Counted from the stretch's first letter, positions 5,495 to 13,296 are shown. The stretch is DNA of 13,360 nucleotides from CAYYWV01 sp964531525 (GCA_964531525.1 CAZHDF010000087.1:1-13360); one strand, 5' to 3'. Made by a program: numbers and translations. Notes: generated by a model not told the origin, from the sequence alone.

Positions 5495-6472
5495 TTATAC
5501 CCCGTGGTAGTCGCGGTACCAGGCGACGAAGCGAGGCAGGCCCTCGTCGATCGGGGTGGTCGGCTCGAAGCCGCAGTCGCGGCGGATCGCCTCGATATCG
5601 GCGAAGGTCTCGCGCACGTCGCCCGGCTGCATGGGCAGGAACTCGATCTCGGCCTTGCGGCCGATCGCCGCCTCGAGCAGCTCGATGAAGCGCATCAGCG
5701 GCTCGGAGCGGTTGTTGCCGATGTTGTAGACCCGATGCGGCGGCTTGCCGTCCTCGCCCTCGGGCGGGTGGTCGAGGGTCGCGAGCACGCCGGCGACGAT
5801 GTCGTCGATATAGGTGAAGTCGCGTCGCATGTCGCCCTGGTTGAACACCGGGATCGGCTCGCCGGCGAAAATCGCCCGGGTGAAGATATAGGCCGCCATG
5901 TCGGGTCGCCCCCAGGGGCCGTAAACGGTGAAGAAGCGCAAACCCGTCATGGGCAGGCCGTAAAGATGGGCATAGGGGTGGCTGATCAGCTCGTCCGAGC
6001 GCTTGGTCGCGGCGTAAAGCGAGATCGGGGTGTCGACCCGGTCGGCCTCCGAGAACGGCAGCTTCGTGTTGCCGCCGTAGACCGAGCTCGAGCTCGCATA
6101 GACCAGATGGCGAAAATCGGGCAGGTGGCGGCAGGTCTCCAGCACCTCGAGATGCCCGACCAGGTTGGTGCGCACGTAAATGAACGGGTTTTCGAGCGAG
6201 TGGCGCACGCCCGCCTGGGCCGCGAGGTGGACCGCGCGGTCGATGCCCGCGTTCGCGCAAGCCTCGGCCAGCGCGCCGCGCTCGGCGATGTCGATTTGGT
6301 GGAACGAGAAGCCGTTGCGCCCCCGCAGCCGGTCGAGCCGCGCGCGCTTGAGCGCCACGTCGTAATAAGGGTCGAGATTGTCGACCCCGACCACGGTTTC
6401 GCCGCGATCGAGAAGCGCCGTGCTCACATGGGAGCCGATGAAGCCGGCCGCGCCGGTGACCAGAACCGCCAT
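5495..6472 (-). CDS. NAD-dependent epimerase, probable UDP-glucuronate 4-epimerase
   Basis: This 325-residue cytoplasmic extended short-chain dehydrogenase probably converts UDP-glucuronate to UDP-galacturonate for surface polysaccharide. The NAD-binding glycine motif GAAGFIG spans residues 7-13, followed by VVGVDNLDPYYDVALKRARL, a hallmark of the CapI/LpsL branch. The catalytic site shows ASSSSVYG (about 126-133) and Tyr-x-x-x-Lys as YAATK (153-157). Substrate-side motifs are VYGPWGRPDMA (183-193) and RRDFTYIDDIV (216-226). The length is close to the roughly 335 residues usual for this branch. The ATG at 6472 follows a GGAAGGA with a short spacer. No glycosyltransferase or other polysaccharide gene is next to it; upstream on the same strand is ispE, 74 bases away. 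UDP-glucose 4-epimerase is the main alternative, but the PWGRPDMA motif favours the uronate enzyme. Confidence 0.87.
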   Translation of the reverse strand: MAVLVTGAAGFIGSHVSTALLDRGETVVGVDNLDPYYDVALKRARLDRLRGRNGFSFHQIDIAERGALAEACANAGIDRAVHLAAQAGVRHSLENPFIYVRTNLVGHLEVLETCRHLPDFRHLVYASSSSVYGGNTKLPFSEADRVDTPISLYAATKRSDELISHPYAHLYGLPMTGLRFFTVYGPWGRPDMAAYIFTRAIFAGEPIPVFNQGDMRRDFTYIDDIVAGVLATLDHPPEGEDGKPPHRVYNIGNNRSEPLMRFIELLEAAIGRKAEIEFLPMQPGDVRETFADIEAIRRDCGFEPTTPIDEGLPRFVAWYRDYHGV

Positions 6473-6502
6473 TCGTTCCTTCCGCTCATGGGCCGTCGAT
6501 GA

Positions 6503-6526
6503 GCCGGCGCGGATCGTTGCGCCGGC
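6503..6526 (-). terminator. GC hairpin between ispE and the epimerase gene
   Basis: GCCGGCGC (6503-6510) and GCGCCGGC (6519-6526) form a perfect 8-base stem with an 8-base loop. It begins 20 bases after the ispE stop on the minus strand. It lacks a U-tract, so it may be a Rho-assisted or partial terminator, or an mRNA 3' end stabiliser that separates the TPR-ispE unit from the epimerase gene. Confidence 0.45.
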
Positions 6527-6546
6527 GTGGGGCGTCTCGCGTCTGC

Positions 6547-7509
6547 TTATAGCGCCGCGCGTGTGGTTGTGAAATCGTTAAGGGGCGCGCGGTTGGCGCT
6601 ATTTTCCGGCGCATCGAGCGGCGCGTTCAAAAGCGGGCTCGCCGCGATCCACCAGTCGGGATGGGCGCGAAGGAGACGCCGGGCGGCGTCGCGCGCCCCC
6701 CGCTCGTCGGCGAACAGGCCGAACCAGGTCGCGCCCGATCCGCTCATCCGGGCGAGCAGGCAACCGGGCTCGCCGGCGAGTGTCGCGCCGGGCGTGGCGG
6801 CCTCGGGCGCGATCCGCCGCGCCGGGACCTCGAGATCGTTGCGCCGCGCCGCCAGCAGCGCCGCGAGCGCGGCGGCGTCGGCGGGGGGCTCGGCGAAGCG
6901 CGCGGGTGCCGAGAACGGCTCGACGCGGGCGGCGAACACGGCCTTCGTCGCCACCGCCACGTCCGGATTGACGAGCAGGAGATGCCCGGCGGGCAGTGCC
7001 GGCGCGGGCGCGAGCGCGTCGCCGATTCCGCCCATGAAGGCGGCGCGCGAGGAAAGGCAGACGGGCACATCGGCGCCGAGCGTCAGCGCGAGCCGCGCAA
7101 GGTCCTCGGGCGCCGGGCGCAAGTCCCACAGCCGGACAAGCGCGCGCAGCGCGGCGGCCGCGTCGGCCGATCCGCCGCCGATCCCGGCCGCGACCGGCAG
7201 CGTCTTGGTCAGGCGGATCGCGGCCCCCGCCCGTCCGCCGCCGGCGCGGCGCAGCGCCCGCGCGGCGCGCAGTACCAGATTGTCGTCGGCGGGCGTGGCG
7301 GCGAGCGCGGGCGCGAAGGGACCGTCGATTTCGAGCGTGAGCGCGTCGGCCGGGCGCGCCGAAATGCGATCGCCCGGCCCCGCGAAGACCGCCAGGCTGT
7401 CGAGCAGGTGGTAACCGTCGGCGCGTCGGCCGACGACATGGAGGTAGAGATTGACCTTGGCGGGGGCCGCCTCGACGGCGACGGGGGCGGAGCCGGCGGC
7501 GTCAACCAC
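6547..7509 (-). CDS. ispE: 4-diphosphocytidyl-2-C-methyl-D-erythritol kinase
   Basis: This 320-residue GHMP-fold kinase phosphorylates CDP-methylerythritol with ATP in the MEP pathway, supplying IPP and DMAPP for quinones, hopanoids and undecaprenyl phosphate. The first GHMP motif is APAKVNLYLHVVGRRADGYH (15-34), with the catalytic-site lysine at 18. The glycine-rich phosphate loop is PVAAGIGGGSADAAA (105-119), and the catalytic aspartate is in LGADVP (about 147). The third motif, ARMSGSGAT, is at 253-261. The start is a GTG (7509-7507) overlapping the TPR gene stop (7504-7502) by 8 bases, with no strong ribosome site of its own, so translation is probably coupled to the upstream gene. A C-terminal tail of about 25 residues after WWIAASPLL is longer than in the E. 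coli protein and lacks recognisable motifs. Confidence 0.96.
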   Translation of the reverse strand: MVDAAGSAPVAVEAAPAKVNLYLHVVGRRADGYHLLDSLAVFAGPGDRISARPADALTLEIDGPFAPALAATPADDNLVLRAARALRRAGGGRAGAAIRLTKTLPVAAGIGGGSADAAAALRALVRLWDLRPAPEDLARLALTLGADVPVCLSSRAAFMGGIGDALAPAPALPAGHLLLVNPDVAVATKAVFAARVEPFSAPARFAEPPADAAALAALLAARRNDLEVPARRIAPEAATPGATLAGEPGCLLARMSGSGATWFGLFADERGARDAARRLLRAHPDWWIAASPLLNAPLDAPENSANRAPLNDFTTTRAAL

Positions 7510-9274
7510 TGCCGTCGGCGACCGCGTCCTGGGGCAGGCCGAGCCGCAGCTTGCGCTCGATGCGCGTGGTCATGCCCTGGTCGCTCGGGGCGAGAACCAG
7601 GGCGCGCCGCCATTGGAACCGCGCCTCGATCCGCCGGCCGGCGCGCCAGTAGGCGTCGCCCAGGTGATCGTTGATGGTCGGATCGTTGGGTTGCAACTCG
7701 ACCGCGCGCTCGAGCTGGGTCACCGCATTGGCGTAGTCGCCGAGCCGGAACTGCGCCCATCCGAGGCTGTCGATGATGTAGCCGTCGCGGGGCCGCAGCT
7801 CGACCGCGCGCTCGATCATCTTGAGCGCCCGATCGAGGTTGATCCCCTGATCGACCCAGGAATAACCGAGATAGTTGAGCACGAAGGGCTGATCGGGCAC
7901 CAGATCGAGCGCCGCGAGGAAGTCCTTTTCGGCCCGCTTCCAATGCTTCGAGCGTTCGAGCGAGATGCCGCGCGCATACAGCGGCCGCCAGTGGCGCCGG
8001 TCGCGGACGTCGACCCGGGACAGCGCGCGGTCGTAGGCGTCGACCGCCTCGCTCCAGCGCTCGCGCCCGCGCAGGATATCGCCAAGCGAGATCAACGCAT
8101 CGGCCCGGTCGGTCCGCTCCGCCGCCATGCGGTTGAGTCGGGCGATCGCCTCGTCGGTGCGCCCGAGCTCGTCGAGATCGGCGGCGACCCGAAGCTCGGC
8201 CGACCAGCGCAGCGGCGAGGAGGCGGGCACCGACTCGAAGGCGGCGATGGCGCGCGCGGGCTGGCCCAGGCCGTCGAGAATTTCGCCCAGAAGCAGGTCC
8301 GCGATGTCGAAGCCCGGGCGCAGGTAAAGCGCGAGTCGGACGTAGATCAGCGCCGCGTCGAGAGCGTTCTCGCGGTTGAGCGCGCTTGCCGTGCCGACCA
8401 GCGCCTCGGCGACGCCCTCGCGGGCGTCGCGCACCAGGCGATCGGGCTTCTCGCCGCGCGCGAGTCGGCCGAGCGCCGGCGCGAGCCACAGGCTGTCGGG
8501 CTTGTCCTTGAGATAGTCGTCGTAAAGCGCGCGCGCCTTCTCGGGGCGCCCGGTCCGCTCGTAGAAGGCGCCGAAGGCCGAGACCACGCGGAAACTTCCG
8601 CTGCGCTGCGCGGCGAGCGCCCGGCGGTACGCCGCCTCGGCGAGGTCGTCGTTGCCGGCGATGTCGTGGATCAGCGCGGTGTGATATTCGCGAAAGACCG
8701 TGAACGCCGCGCTCTGATTGAGATTGCCGAGGGTCTCGAAGGCATCGGCGTAGCGGCCTTGCGCGCTCGCGATCCAGGCCGAGATCAACGGTGCGAGCAA
8801 GGTATTGTAGCCCTGGTTGGGCAGCGTCTCGACCGCCTTGCGCGCGGCCTCGAAGTCGCCGGCGCGCACCCGGTCGATGACCACCGTCAGCCCGGCGATG
8901 GGCGCTCGCGGGCGAAGCTCGACGACCCGCTTGGCGAGCCGCGCGGCCTCTTCCATGCGGCCTTCCGATAGCAGCGAAAGATAGGCTTGGCGCAGGATGT
9001 TGACGTTGTCTGGATCGGCGGCCAGCGCCCGGGCGAAATAGCGCGCCGCCGCCGCCATGTCGCGCTCGTGCCGGGCGACCCGCCCGGCGAGATAGCTGCC
9101 GAGCGGCGAATCGATCGGCGCCAGGGCGACCTGCATATGCGTGGCCGTCATGTCGGTCGAGGCCGCCGTCGGCGTTTCGTTTCCGCTCGCGCAGGCACCG
9201 AGCCCGAGGGTCGCGAAACCCATCACGAGCGCGCGCGAAATCCAACGCGCGCCCAACCGTTTGCCGCCCGTCAT
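7502..9274 (-). CDS. TPR-repeat lipoprotein upstream of ispE
   Basis: The 590-residue product is predicted to be exported and lipid-anchored. Residues 1-27 carry positive charges then a hydrophobic core, ending in the lipobox LGAC with Cys28 as the acylated residue. The rest is a superhelix of tetratricopeptide repeats. Clear units include GSYLAGRVARHERDMAAAAR (about 59), DALISLGDILRGRERWSEAV (about 392), FVLNYLGYSWVDQGINLDRA (about 464), YIIDSLGWAQFRLGDYANAV (about 499) and TINDHLGDAYWRAGRRIEAR (about 533). I chose ATG 9274 because it places the signal peptide correctly and lies about 70 bases downstream of a promoter; the frame is open to 9379, but that would include the -35 hexamer. A scaffold or envelope-assembly role is likely, with partner proteins unknown. 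Its coupling to ispE is probably organisational rather than biochemical. Confidence 0.87.
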   Translation of the reverse strand: MTGGKRLGARWISRALVMGFATLGLGACASGNETPTAASTDMTATHMQVALAPIDSPLGSYLAGRVARHERDMAAAARYFARALAADPDNVNILRQAYLSLLSEGRMEEAARLAKRVVELRPRAPIAGLTVVIDRVRAGDFEAARKAVETLPNQGYNTLLAPLISAWIASAQGRYADAFETLGNLNQSAAFTVFREYHTALIHDIAGNDDLAEAAYRRALAAQRSGSFRVVSAFGAFYERTGRPEKARALYDDYLKDKPDSLWLAPALGRLARGEKPDRLVRDAREGVAEALVGTASALNRENALDAALIYVRLALYLRPGFDIADLLLGEILDGLGQPARAIAAFESVPASSPLRWSAELRVAADLDELGRTDEAIARLNRMAAERTDRADALISLGDILRGRERWSEAVDAYDRALSRVDVRDRRHWRPLYARGISLERSKHWKRAEKDFLAALDLVPDQPFVLNYLGYSWVDQGINLDRALKMIERAVELRPRDGYIIDSLGWAQFRLGDYANAVTQLERAVELQPNDPTINDHLGDAYWRAGRRIEARFQWRRALVLAPSDQGMTTRIERKLRLGLPQDAVADGSG

Positions 9275-9350
9275 GCGCAAATCGAACCCCGCAATGTCGA
9301 TTCCGTTTCCGCGTTCACCGCGGCGGATCCTACTCCTGATTCCCGGCGCG

Positions 9351-9379
9351 ATTGTACTGCACCCTGGCCGATTCACCAA
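9351..9379 (-). promoter_or_regulatory. Sigma-70-type promoter for the TPR lipoprotein-ispE unit
   Basis: On the minus strand TTGGTG (9379-9374), a 17-base spacer and TACAAT (9356-9351) form a good promoter match. The -10 hexamer matches 5 of 6 consensus positions. Transcription would begin near 9344, about 70 bases ahead of the ATG at 9274. This agrees with the start chosen from the lipoprotein signal. The whole gap 9275-9544 otherwise contains only a minor 5-base-stem hairpin (9412-9427) and no gene I can support. Confidence 0.6.
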
Positions 9380-9544
9380 CCGCCGAGACCTGTGTCCCAG
9401 AGCCGCCCCTGGGCCGTCCCGGCGGCCTCAAGCCTCGCGCCTGGACGTTAACGATTGGTGGACCGCCGCGCGAGCCTGTTCAGAACTTGGTACGCGCGGC
9501 CGCCGCCGGCAAGTCCCGGCCCCGGTCGGACCATATATCGCGGC

Positions 9545-11176
9545 TCACATATTGGGGTAATTGGGGCCGCTTCCGGGTTCGGGCGTCACCCAGTTGATGT
9601 TCTGGGTCGGGTCCTTGATGTCGCAGGTCTTGCAGTGGACGCAGTTGGCCGCGTTGATCTGAAGCCTGGGGTTGCCGCCGTCGGCGTCGCGCAGGATCTC
9701 GTAGACGCCCGCCGGGCAGTAGCGCTGCTCGGGCGCGTCGTAGAGCGCGAGGTTGACCTTGACCGGCACCTCCGGGTCCTTGAGCCGCAGATGGACGGGC
9801 TGGTCCTCCTCGTGCGCCACGGCGGCGAGGAACACCGACGAGTTGCGGTCGAACGAGACCTCGCCGTCGGGCTTGGGGTAGTCGATGGGTGGGTATTCGT
9901 CCTTTTTCCCGAGGCGCGCGTGGTCGGGCTCGGGATGGCGGAAGGTCCAGGGCGCGCGGCCCCGGAACAGGTAGGTGTCGAGCCCCGAATAGGCGAGCCC
10001 CAGCCACAGGCCGCGCCGGAAGCTCGGGCGCACGTTGCGCACGCGGTAAAGCTCGTCCCAGATCCAGGATGCCTTGATCGCGGCCTCGTAGGCGTCGAGC
10101 CCGGCGTCGCCCGCGCCGAGCGCGTCGCTCGCCGCCTCGGCGGCCAGCATGCCCGACTTCATGGCCGTATGGGTGCCCTTGATCTTGGCCACGTTGAGGA
10201 AGCCCGCCGTGCAGCCGATCAGCGCGCCGCCGGGGAAGACCAGCTTGGGGATCGCCTGGAAGCCGCCCTCGTTGAGGGCGCGGGCGCCGTAGGCGATGCG
10301 GCGTCCGCCCTCGAAGGTCGGGCGGATCGCGGGATGGGTCTTGAAGCGCTGAAACTCCTCGAACGGGCTGAGATGCGGGTTCTGGTAATCGAGCCCGACG
10401 ACGAAGCCGACCGCGACCTGGTTGTCCTCGAGGTGATAGAGGAACGAACCGCCGTAGGTCCGCCGGTCGAGCGGCCAGCCGATGCTGTGCAGCACCCGCC
10501 CGGGCGCGTGCTTGGCGGGATCGACCTCCCACAACTCCTTGATGCCGATGCCGAAGGACTGCGGATCGCAGCCTTCGCGCAGGTCGAATTTCTCGAACAG
10601 CTCCTTGGTCAGCGAGCCCCGGCAACCCTCGGCGAACAGGGTGAAGCGCGCGTGCAGCTCGACCCCGGGCTCGTAATTCGGCTTGTGGCTGCCGTCGCGG
10701 GCGACGCCCACGTCGCCGGTCGCGACCCCGCGCACGCGCCCGCCCTCGCCGTAGAGCACCTCGGCGGCGGGAAAGCCGGGATAGATCTCGACCCCCAGCG
10801 CCTCGGCCTGCTCGCCGAGCCAGCGGCAGACGTTGCCGAGGCTGACGATGTAGTTGCCGTGGTTGTTCATGTCGGGGGGCGTCGGCAGGCGGAAGGCGCG
10901 GCGCTTGGTGAGAAACACGAAGCTGTCGTCGCCGGCGGGGGTCTTGAGCGGCGCGTCGCGCTCCCGCCAGTCGGGGATCAGCTCGTCGAGCGCGCGGGTC
11001 TCGATCACCGCGCCCGACAGGATATGGGCGCCGACCTCGCTGCCCTTCTCGAGCACGCAGACCGAGATCTCGCGGCCCGCCTCGGCCGCGCGCTGCTTGA
11101 GCCGGATCGCCGCCGACAGGCCCGCCGGGCCCGCGCCGACGATCACGACGTCGTATTCCATCGCTTCGCGTTCCAT
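9545..11176 (-). CDS. Electron transfer flavoprotein-ubiquinone oxidoreductase
   Basis: This 543-residue membrane-associated FAD and [4Fe-4S] enzyme takes electrons from reduced ETF, fed by acyl-CoA and dimethylglycine/sarcosine-type dehydrogenases, and reduces ubiquinone. The FAD dinucleotide motif VVIVGAGPAGLSAA spans about 10-23. The substrate-quinone region includes LSGAVIETRALDELIPDW and GIGIKELWEVDPAKHAPG. The iron-sulfur ligands are Cys487 (RYCPAGVYE) and Cys512, 515 and 518 (NCVHCKTCDIKDP). Their 25-3-3 spacing is the same as in mitochondrial ETF-QO, and the protein ends with the family tail PGSGPNYPNM. The ATG at 11176 has GGAGGA 4 bases upstream; an internal ATG five codons later is less well placed. 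It is often called etfD or fixC-like; no etfA/etfB are in the window. It is transcribed alone, divergently from panC. Confidence 0.96.
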   Translation of the reverse strand: MEREAMEYDVVIVGAGPAGLSAAIRLKQRAAEAGREISVCVLEKGSEVGAHILSGAVIETRALDELIPDWRERDAPLKTPAGDDSFVFLTKRRAFRLPTPPDMNNHGNYIVSLGNVCRWLGEQAEALGVEIYPGFPAAEVLYGEGGRVRGVATGDVGVARDGSHKPNYEPGVELHARFTLFAEGCRGSLTKELFEKFDLREGCDPQSFGIGIKELWEVDPAKHAPGRVLHSIGWPLDRRTYGGSFLYHLEDNQVAVGFVVGLDYQNPHLSPFEEFQRFKTHPAIRPTFEGGRRIAYGARALNEGGFQAIPKLVFPGGALIGCTAGFLNVAKIKGTHTAMKSGMLAAEAASDALGAGDAGLDAYEAAIKASWIWDELYRVRNVRPSFRRGLWLGLAYSGLDTYLFRGRAPWTFRHPEPDHARLGKKDEYPPIDYPKPDGEVSFDRNSSVFLAAVAHEEDQPVHLRLKDPEVPVKVNLALYDAPEQRYCPAGVYEILRDADGGNPRLQINAANCVHCKTCDIKDPTQNINWVTPEPGSGPNYPNM

Positions 11177-11209
11177 GGCTTCCTCCCGATGCCAGGGTGC
11201 CGACAGCGC

Positions 11210-11238
11210 CTTATGCCGTCCCCGCGTCGGGCGGTCAA
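11210..11238 (-). promoter_or_regulatory. Sigma-70-type promoter for the ETF-QO gene
   Basis: On the minus strand TTGACC (11238-11233), a 17-base spacer and CATAAG (11215-11210) match 5 of 6 and 4 of 6 consensus positions. Transcription would begin near 11203, giving a short leader of about 27 bases that contains the GGAGGA ribosome site. It is among the best-looking promoters in the window. Confidence 0.6.
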
Positions 11239-11304
11239 TCGCCGTCGCGCGGAATCGCGTCCGAAGCGCGCATTACGCCTTGGCCGCGCGGGACGCGGCT
11301 GGGC

Positions 11305-11335
11305 TATACTCATTTGATTCCAGGGCCTCTGGCCC
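11305..11335 (+). promoter_or_regulatory. panC -10 element and leader hairpin
   Basis: TATACT (11305-11310) is a 5-of-6 match to the -10 consensus. The -35 is poor: TTGGCC at 11280-11285 is 19 bases away. Transcription would begin near 11317. The leader then forms GGGCC-tct-GGCCC (11323-11335), and its last base directly abuts the GAGGAGAG ribosome site (11336-11343) of panC. A stem touching the ribosome site could tune translation. Confidence 0.45.
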
Positions 11336-11348
11336 GAGGAGAGAGCCG

Positions 11349-12236
11349 ATGCTGGCAGCAGATTACAGCCCGCCGCGCCCGGCGGTGGCGCGCATCGAGA
11401 CGGTCGCCGAGCTTCGCGCCGCGGTCGCGGCCTGGCGCGCGGCGGGCGAGCGGGTCGCCCTGGTGCCGACCATGGGGGCGCTGCACGCGGGCCATCTCGC
11501 GCTGATCGAGGCGGCGCGCGGGCGGGCGAACCGGGTCGTCGTCAGCATCTTCGTCAACCCGACCCAGTTCAACGAGGCCGCCGATCTCGCCGCCTATCCG
11601 CGCGACGAGGCGGGCGATCTCGCCAAGCTCGCCGAGGCCCGGGCCGATCTCGCCTATGTCCCGGCGGCGGACGAGATGTATGGCGCGGGCTTCGCGACCA
11701 CGATCACCGTCGCCGGCGTCTCCGAGGGGCTGTGCGGCGCCCACCGGCCGGGCCATTTCGCGGGCGTCGCCACGGTGGTCGCCAAGCTGCTCGTCCAATG
11801 CGCGCCCGATCTCGCCCTGTTCGGCGAGAAGGACTACCAGCAGCTTCTCGTCGTTCGCCGCCTCGCGCGCGACCTCGATCTCCCGGTCGAGATCGTCGGC
11901 GTGCCCACGGTGCGCGAGACCGACGGGCTCGCGCTTTCGTCGCGCAACGCCTATCTGAGCGCCGAGGAGCGCGCGATCGCGCCCCGGCTGTATGCGACGC
12001 TGCGCGAGACCGCCGCCGCGATCGCCGCCGGGGCGGCGCCCGGACGCGCCTGCGACGAGGCGCGCGCGCGGCTGTTGGCGGCGGGGTTCGCGGCGGTCGA
12101 TTACGTCGAGCTTCGCCGCGCCCGCGACCTCGCGCCGCTCGCCGCGCTCGACGCGCCGGCGCGCCTGCTCGCCGCCGCCCGTCTCGGCGATGTGCGGCTG
12201 ATCGACAATCTCGCCGTGCCGGTGGCGGGATGCTGA
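11349..12236 (+). CDS. panC: Pantothenate synthetase (pantoate-beta-alanine ligase)
   Basis: This 295-residue cytoplasmic enzyme joins pantoate and beta-alanine with ATP, through a pantoyl-adenylate, to make pantothenate for coenzyme A. It is a class-I-tRNA-synthetase-like nucleotidyltransferase. The HIGH-type motif lies in PTMGALHAGH (40-49), followed by IFVNPTQF (67-74). The pantoate and ATP contacts include GHFAGVATVVAKLL (about 135-148) and FGEKDYQQ (158-165). The KMSKS-equivalent loop is LALSSRNAYLS (194-204). The ATG at 11349 has GAGGAG close upstream; the open frame reaches far upstream through antisense sequence of the ETF-QO gene, but those residues do not belong to PanC. Its end overlaps the next gene by 7 bases (ATGCTGA). 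panB, often a neighbour of panC, is not in the window. Confidence 0.97.
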   Translation: MLAADYSPPRPAVARIETVAELRAAVAAWRAAGERVALVPTMGALHAGHLALIEAARGRANRVVVSIFVNPTQFNEAADLAAYPRDEAGDLAKLAEARADLAYVPAADEMYGAGFATTITVAGVSEGLCGAHRPGHFAGVATVVAKLLVQCAPDLALFGEKDYQQLLVVRRLARDLDLPVEIVGVPTVRETDGLALSSRNAYLSAEERAIAPRLYATLRETAAAIAAGAAPGRACDEARARLLAAGFAAVDYVELRRARDLAPLAALDAPARLLAAARLGDVRLIDNLAVPVAGC

Positions 12237-13264
12237 GCGCGCGCGTCCGCCGCCGGGGCCGCGGGGCCGCGCGCCTCGCGCTGGCGGCGCTCCTGGTCCT
12301 CGGCCTCGCCTCGGCGACGGTCGCGGCGGCGCAGGAGGTGCGCTTCTTCCGGATCGGCACCGGCGGCACGGCGGGAACCTATTTTCCGGTCGGCGCCCTG
12401 ATCGCGAGCGCGATCAGCAATCCGCCCGGCTCGCGTCCCTGCAATCGCGGCGGAAGTTGCGGCGTGCCGGGGCTGGTCGCGATCGTGCAATCCTCCGACG
12501 GCTCGGTCGAGAACGTCGAGCGGATCGGCGCCGGCGAGTTCGAGCTCGCGCTCTCGCAGGCCGATATCGCGTACTGGGCCTATCGCGGCACCGGGCTGTT
12601 CGCCGACAAGGGACCGATCGAGAACCTGCGCGCGATCGCCAACCTCTACCCCGAGAGCGTCCATGTGGTGGTCCGCCGCGACACCGGCATCAAGAGCATC
12701 GCCGACCTCGCGGGCAAGCGGGTCTCGCTGGGCGAGAAGGGGTCGGGCACCCTGGTCGACGCCAAGGCGGTGCTCGACGCCTACGGCCTCGCGCCGATCG
12801 ACGTCGAGGCGCGCTTCCTCAAGCCCGGCGCGTCGAGCCTCATGATGGCCAAGGGCGATCTCGACGCCTTCTTCTTCGTCGGCGGCTATCCGGTCTCGGC
12901 GGTCGCCGATCTCGCGCGCAACGTCGAGATCGACCTGCTGCCGATCGACGGGTCCGAGGCCGACACGCTGGTCGCCTTCTACCCCTTCTTCACCCGCAGC
13001 GTCATTCCGGCCGGAGTCTACGATGGCCTGGGCGAGATCCCGACGATCTCGATCGGCGCCCAGCTTCTGGTCTCGGCCGACGTCGACGCCGATACGGTCT
13101 ACGGCATCACCAAGGCGCTGTGGAACGAAAGCACGCGCCGCCTGTTCGAGCACGGCCATAGCAAGGCGCGCGAAATTCGCCTCGAGACCGCGCTCGACGG
13201 CATCGCGATCCCGCTCCACCCGGGGGCCGAGCGCTACTACCGCGAGATCGGCAAGATCGAATAG
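12230..13264 (+). CDS. TAXI-family TRAP transporter solute-binding protein
   Basis: This 344-residue precursor has an arginine-rich N terminus, a hydrophobic core (about 14-28) and a probable cleavage site in TVAAAQE near residues 34-35. The mature protein follows the TAXI receptor pattern: FRIGTGGTAGTYFPVGALIA (about 40-59), QSSDGSVENVERI (87-99), ALSQADIAYWAY (107-118) and VSLGEKGSGT (165-174). It should bind a small carboxylate such as glutamate or a dicarboxylate in the periplasm and deliver it to a DctQM or fused TRAP permease; no permease is in this window. An insertion with two cysteines, SRPCNRGGSC (68-77), resembles an alphaproteobacterial subgroup that could form a local disulfide. 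The ATG at 12230 sits inside the last codons of panC, so the pair is probably translationally coupled. The open frame continues upstream only as a shifted frame of panC. Confidence 0.92.
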   Translation: MLSARVRRRGRGAARLALAALLVLGLASATVAAAQEVRFFRIGTGGTAGTYFPVGALIASAISNPPGSRPCNRGGSCGVPGLVAIVQSSDGSVENVERIGAGEFELALSQADIAYWAYRGTGLFADKGPIENLRAIANLYPESVHVVVRRDTGIKSIADLAGKRVSLGEKGSGTLVDAKAVLDAYGLAPIDVEARFLKPGASSLMMAKGDLDAFFFVGGYPVSAVADLARNVEIDLLPIDGSEADTLVAFYPFFTRSVIPAGVYDGLGEIPTISIGAQLLVSADVDADTVYGITKALWNESTRRLFEHGHSKAREIRLETALDGIAIPLHPGAERYYREIGKIE

Positions 13265-13296
13265 GCGGGGCGGCGTTCGCGAGTCTTTGTTTCCGC

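Noticed and set aside
7451..8971. Plus-strand open frame of 506 codons opposite the TPR gene
   Set aside because: Antisense to the TPR protein, whose repeats are clear on the minus strand. No recognisable family on the plus strand.
7209..9245. Second minus-strand frame of 678 codons in the TPR region
   Set aside because: It is a shifted frame of the TPR lipoprotein and ispE; its end reads through ispE codons in the wrong phase.
9412..9427. GGCCG/CGGCC hairpin between ETF-QO and the TPR gene
   Set aside because: The stem is only five bases, has no U-tract and lies over 100 bases from the ETF-QO stop.
9455..11317. Plus-strand open frame of 620 codons opposite the ETF-QO gene
   Set aside because: Antisense to a gene with the complete FAD and iron-sulfur motifs. 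The product has no domain.
10854..11348. Upstream extension of the panC frame
   Set aside because: It lies antisense to ETF-QO and across the divergent promoter region. PanC homology and the ribosome site both begin at 11349.
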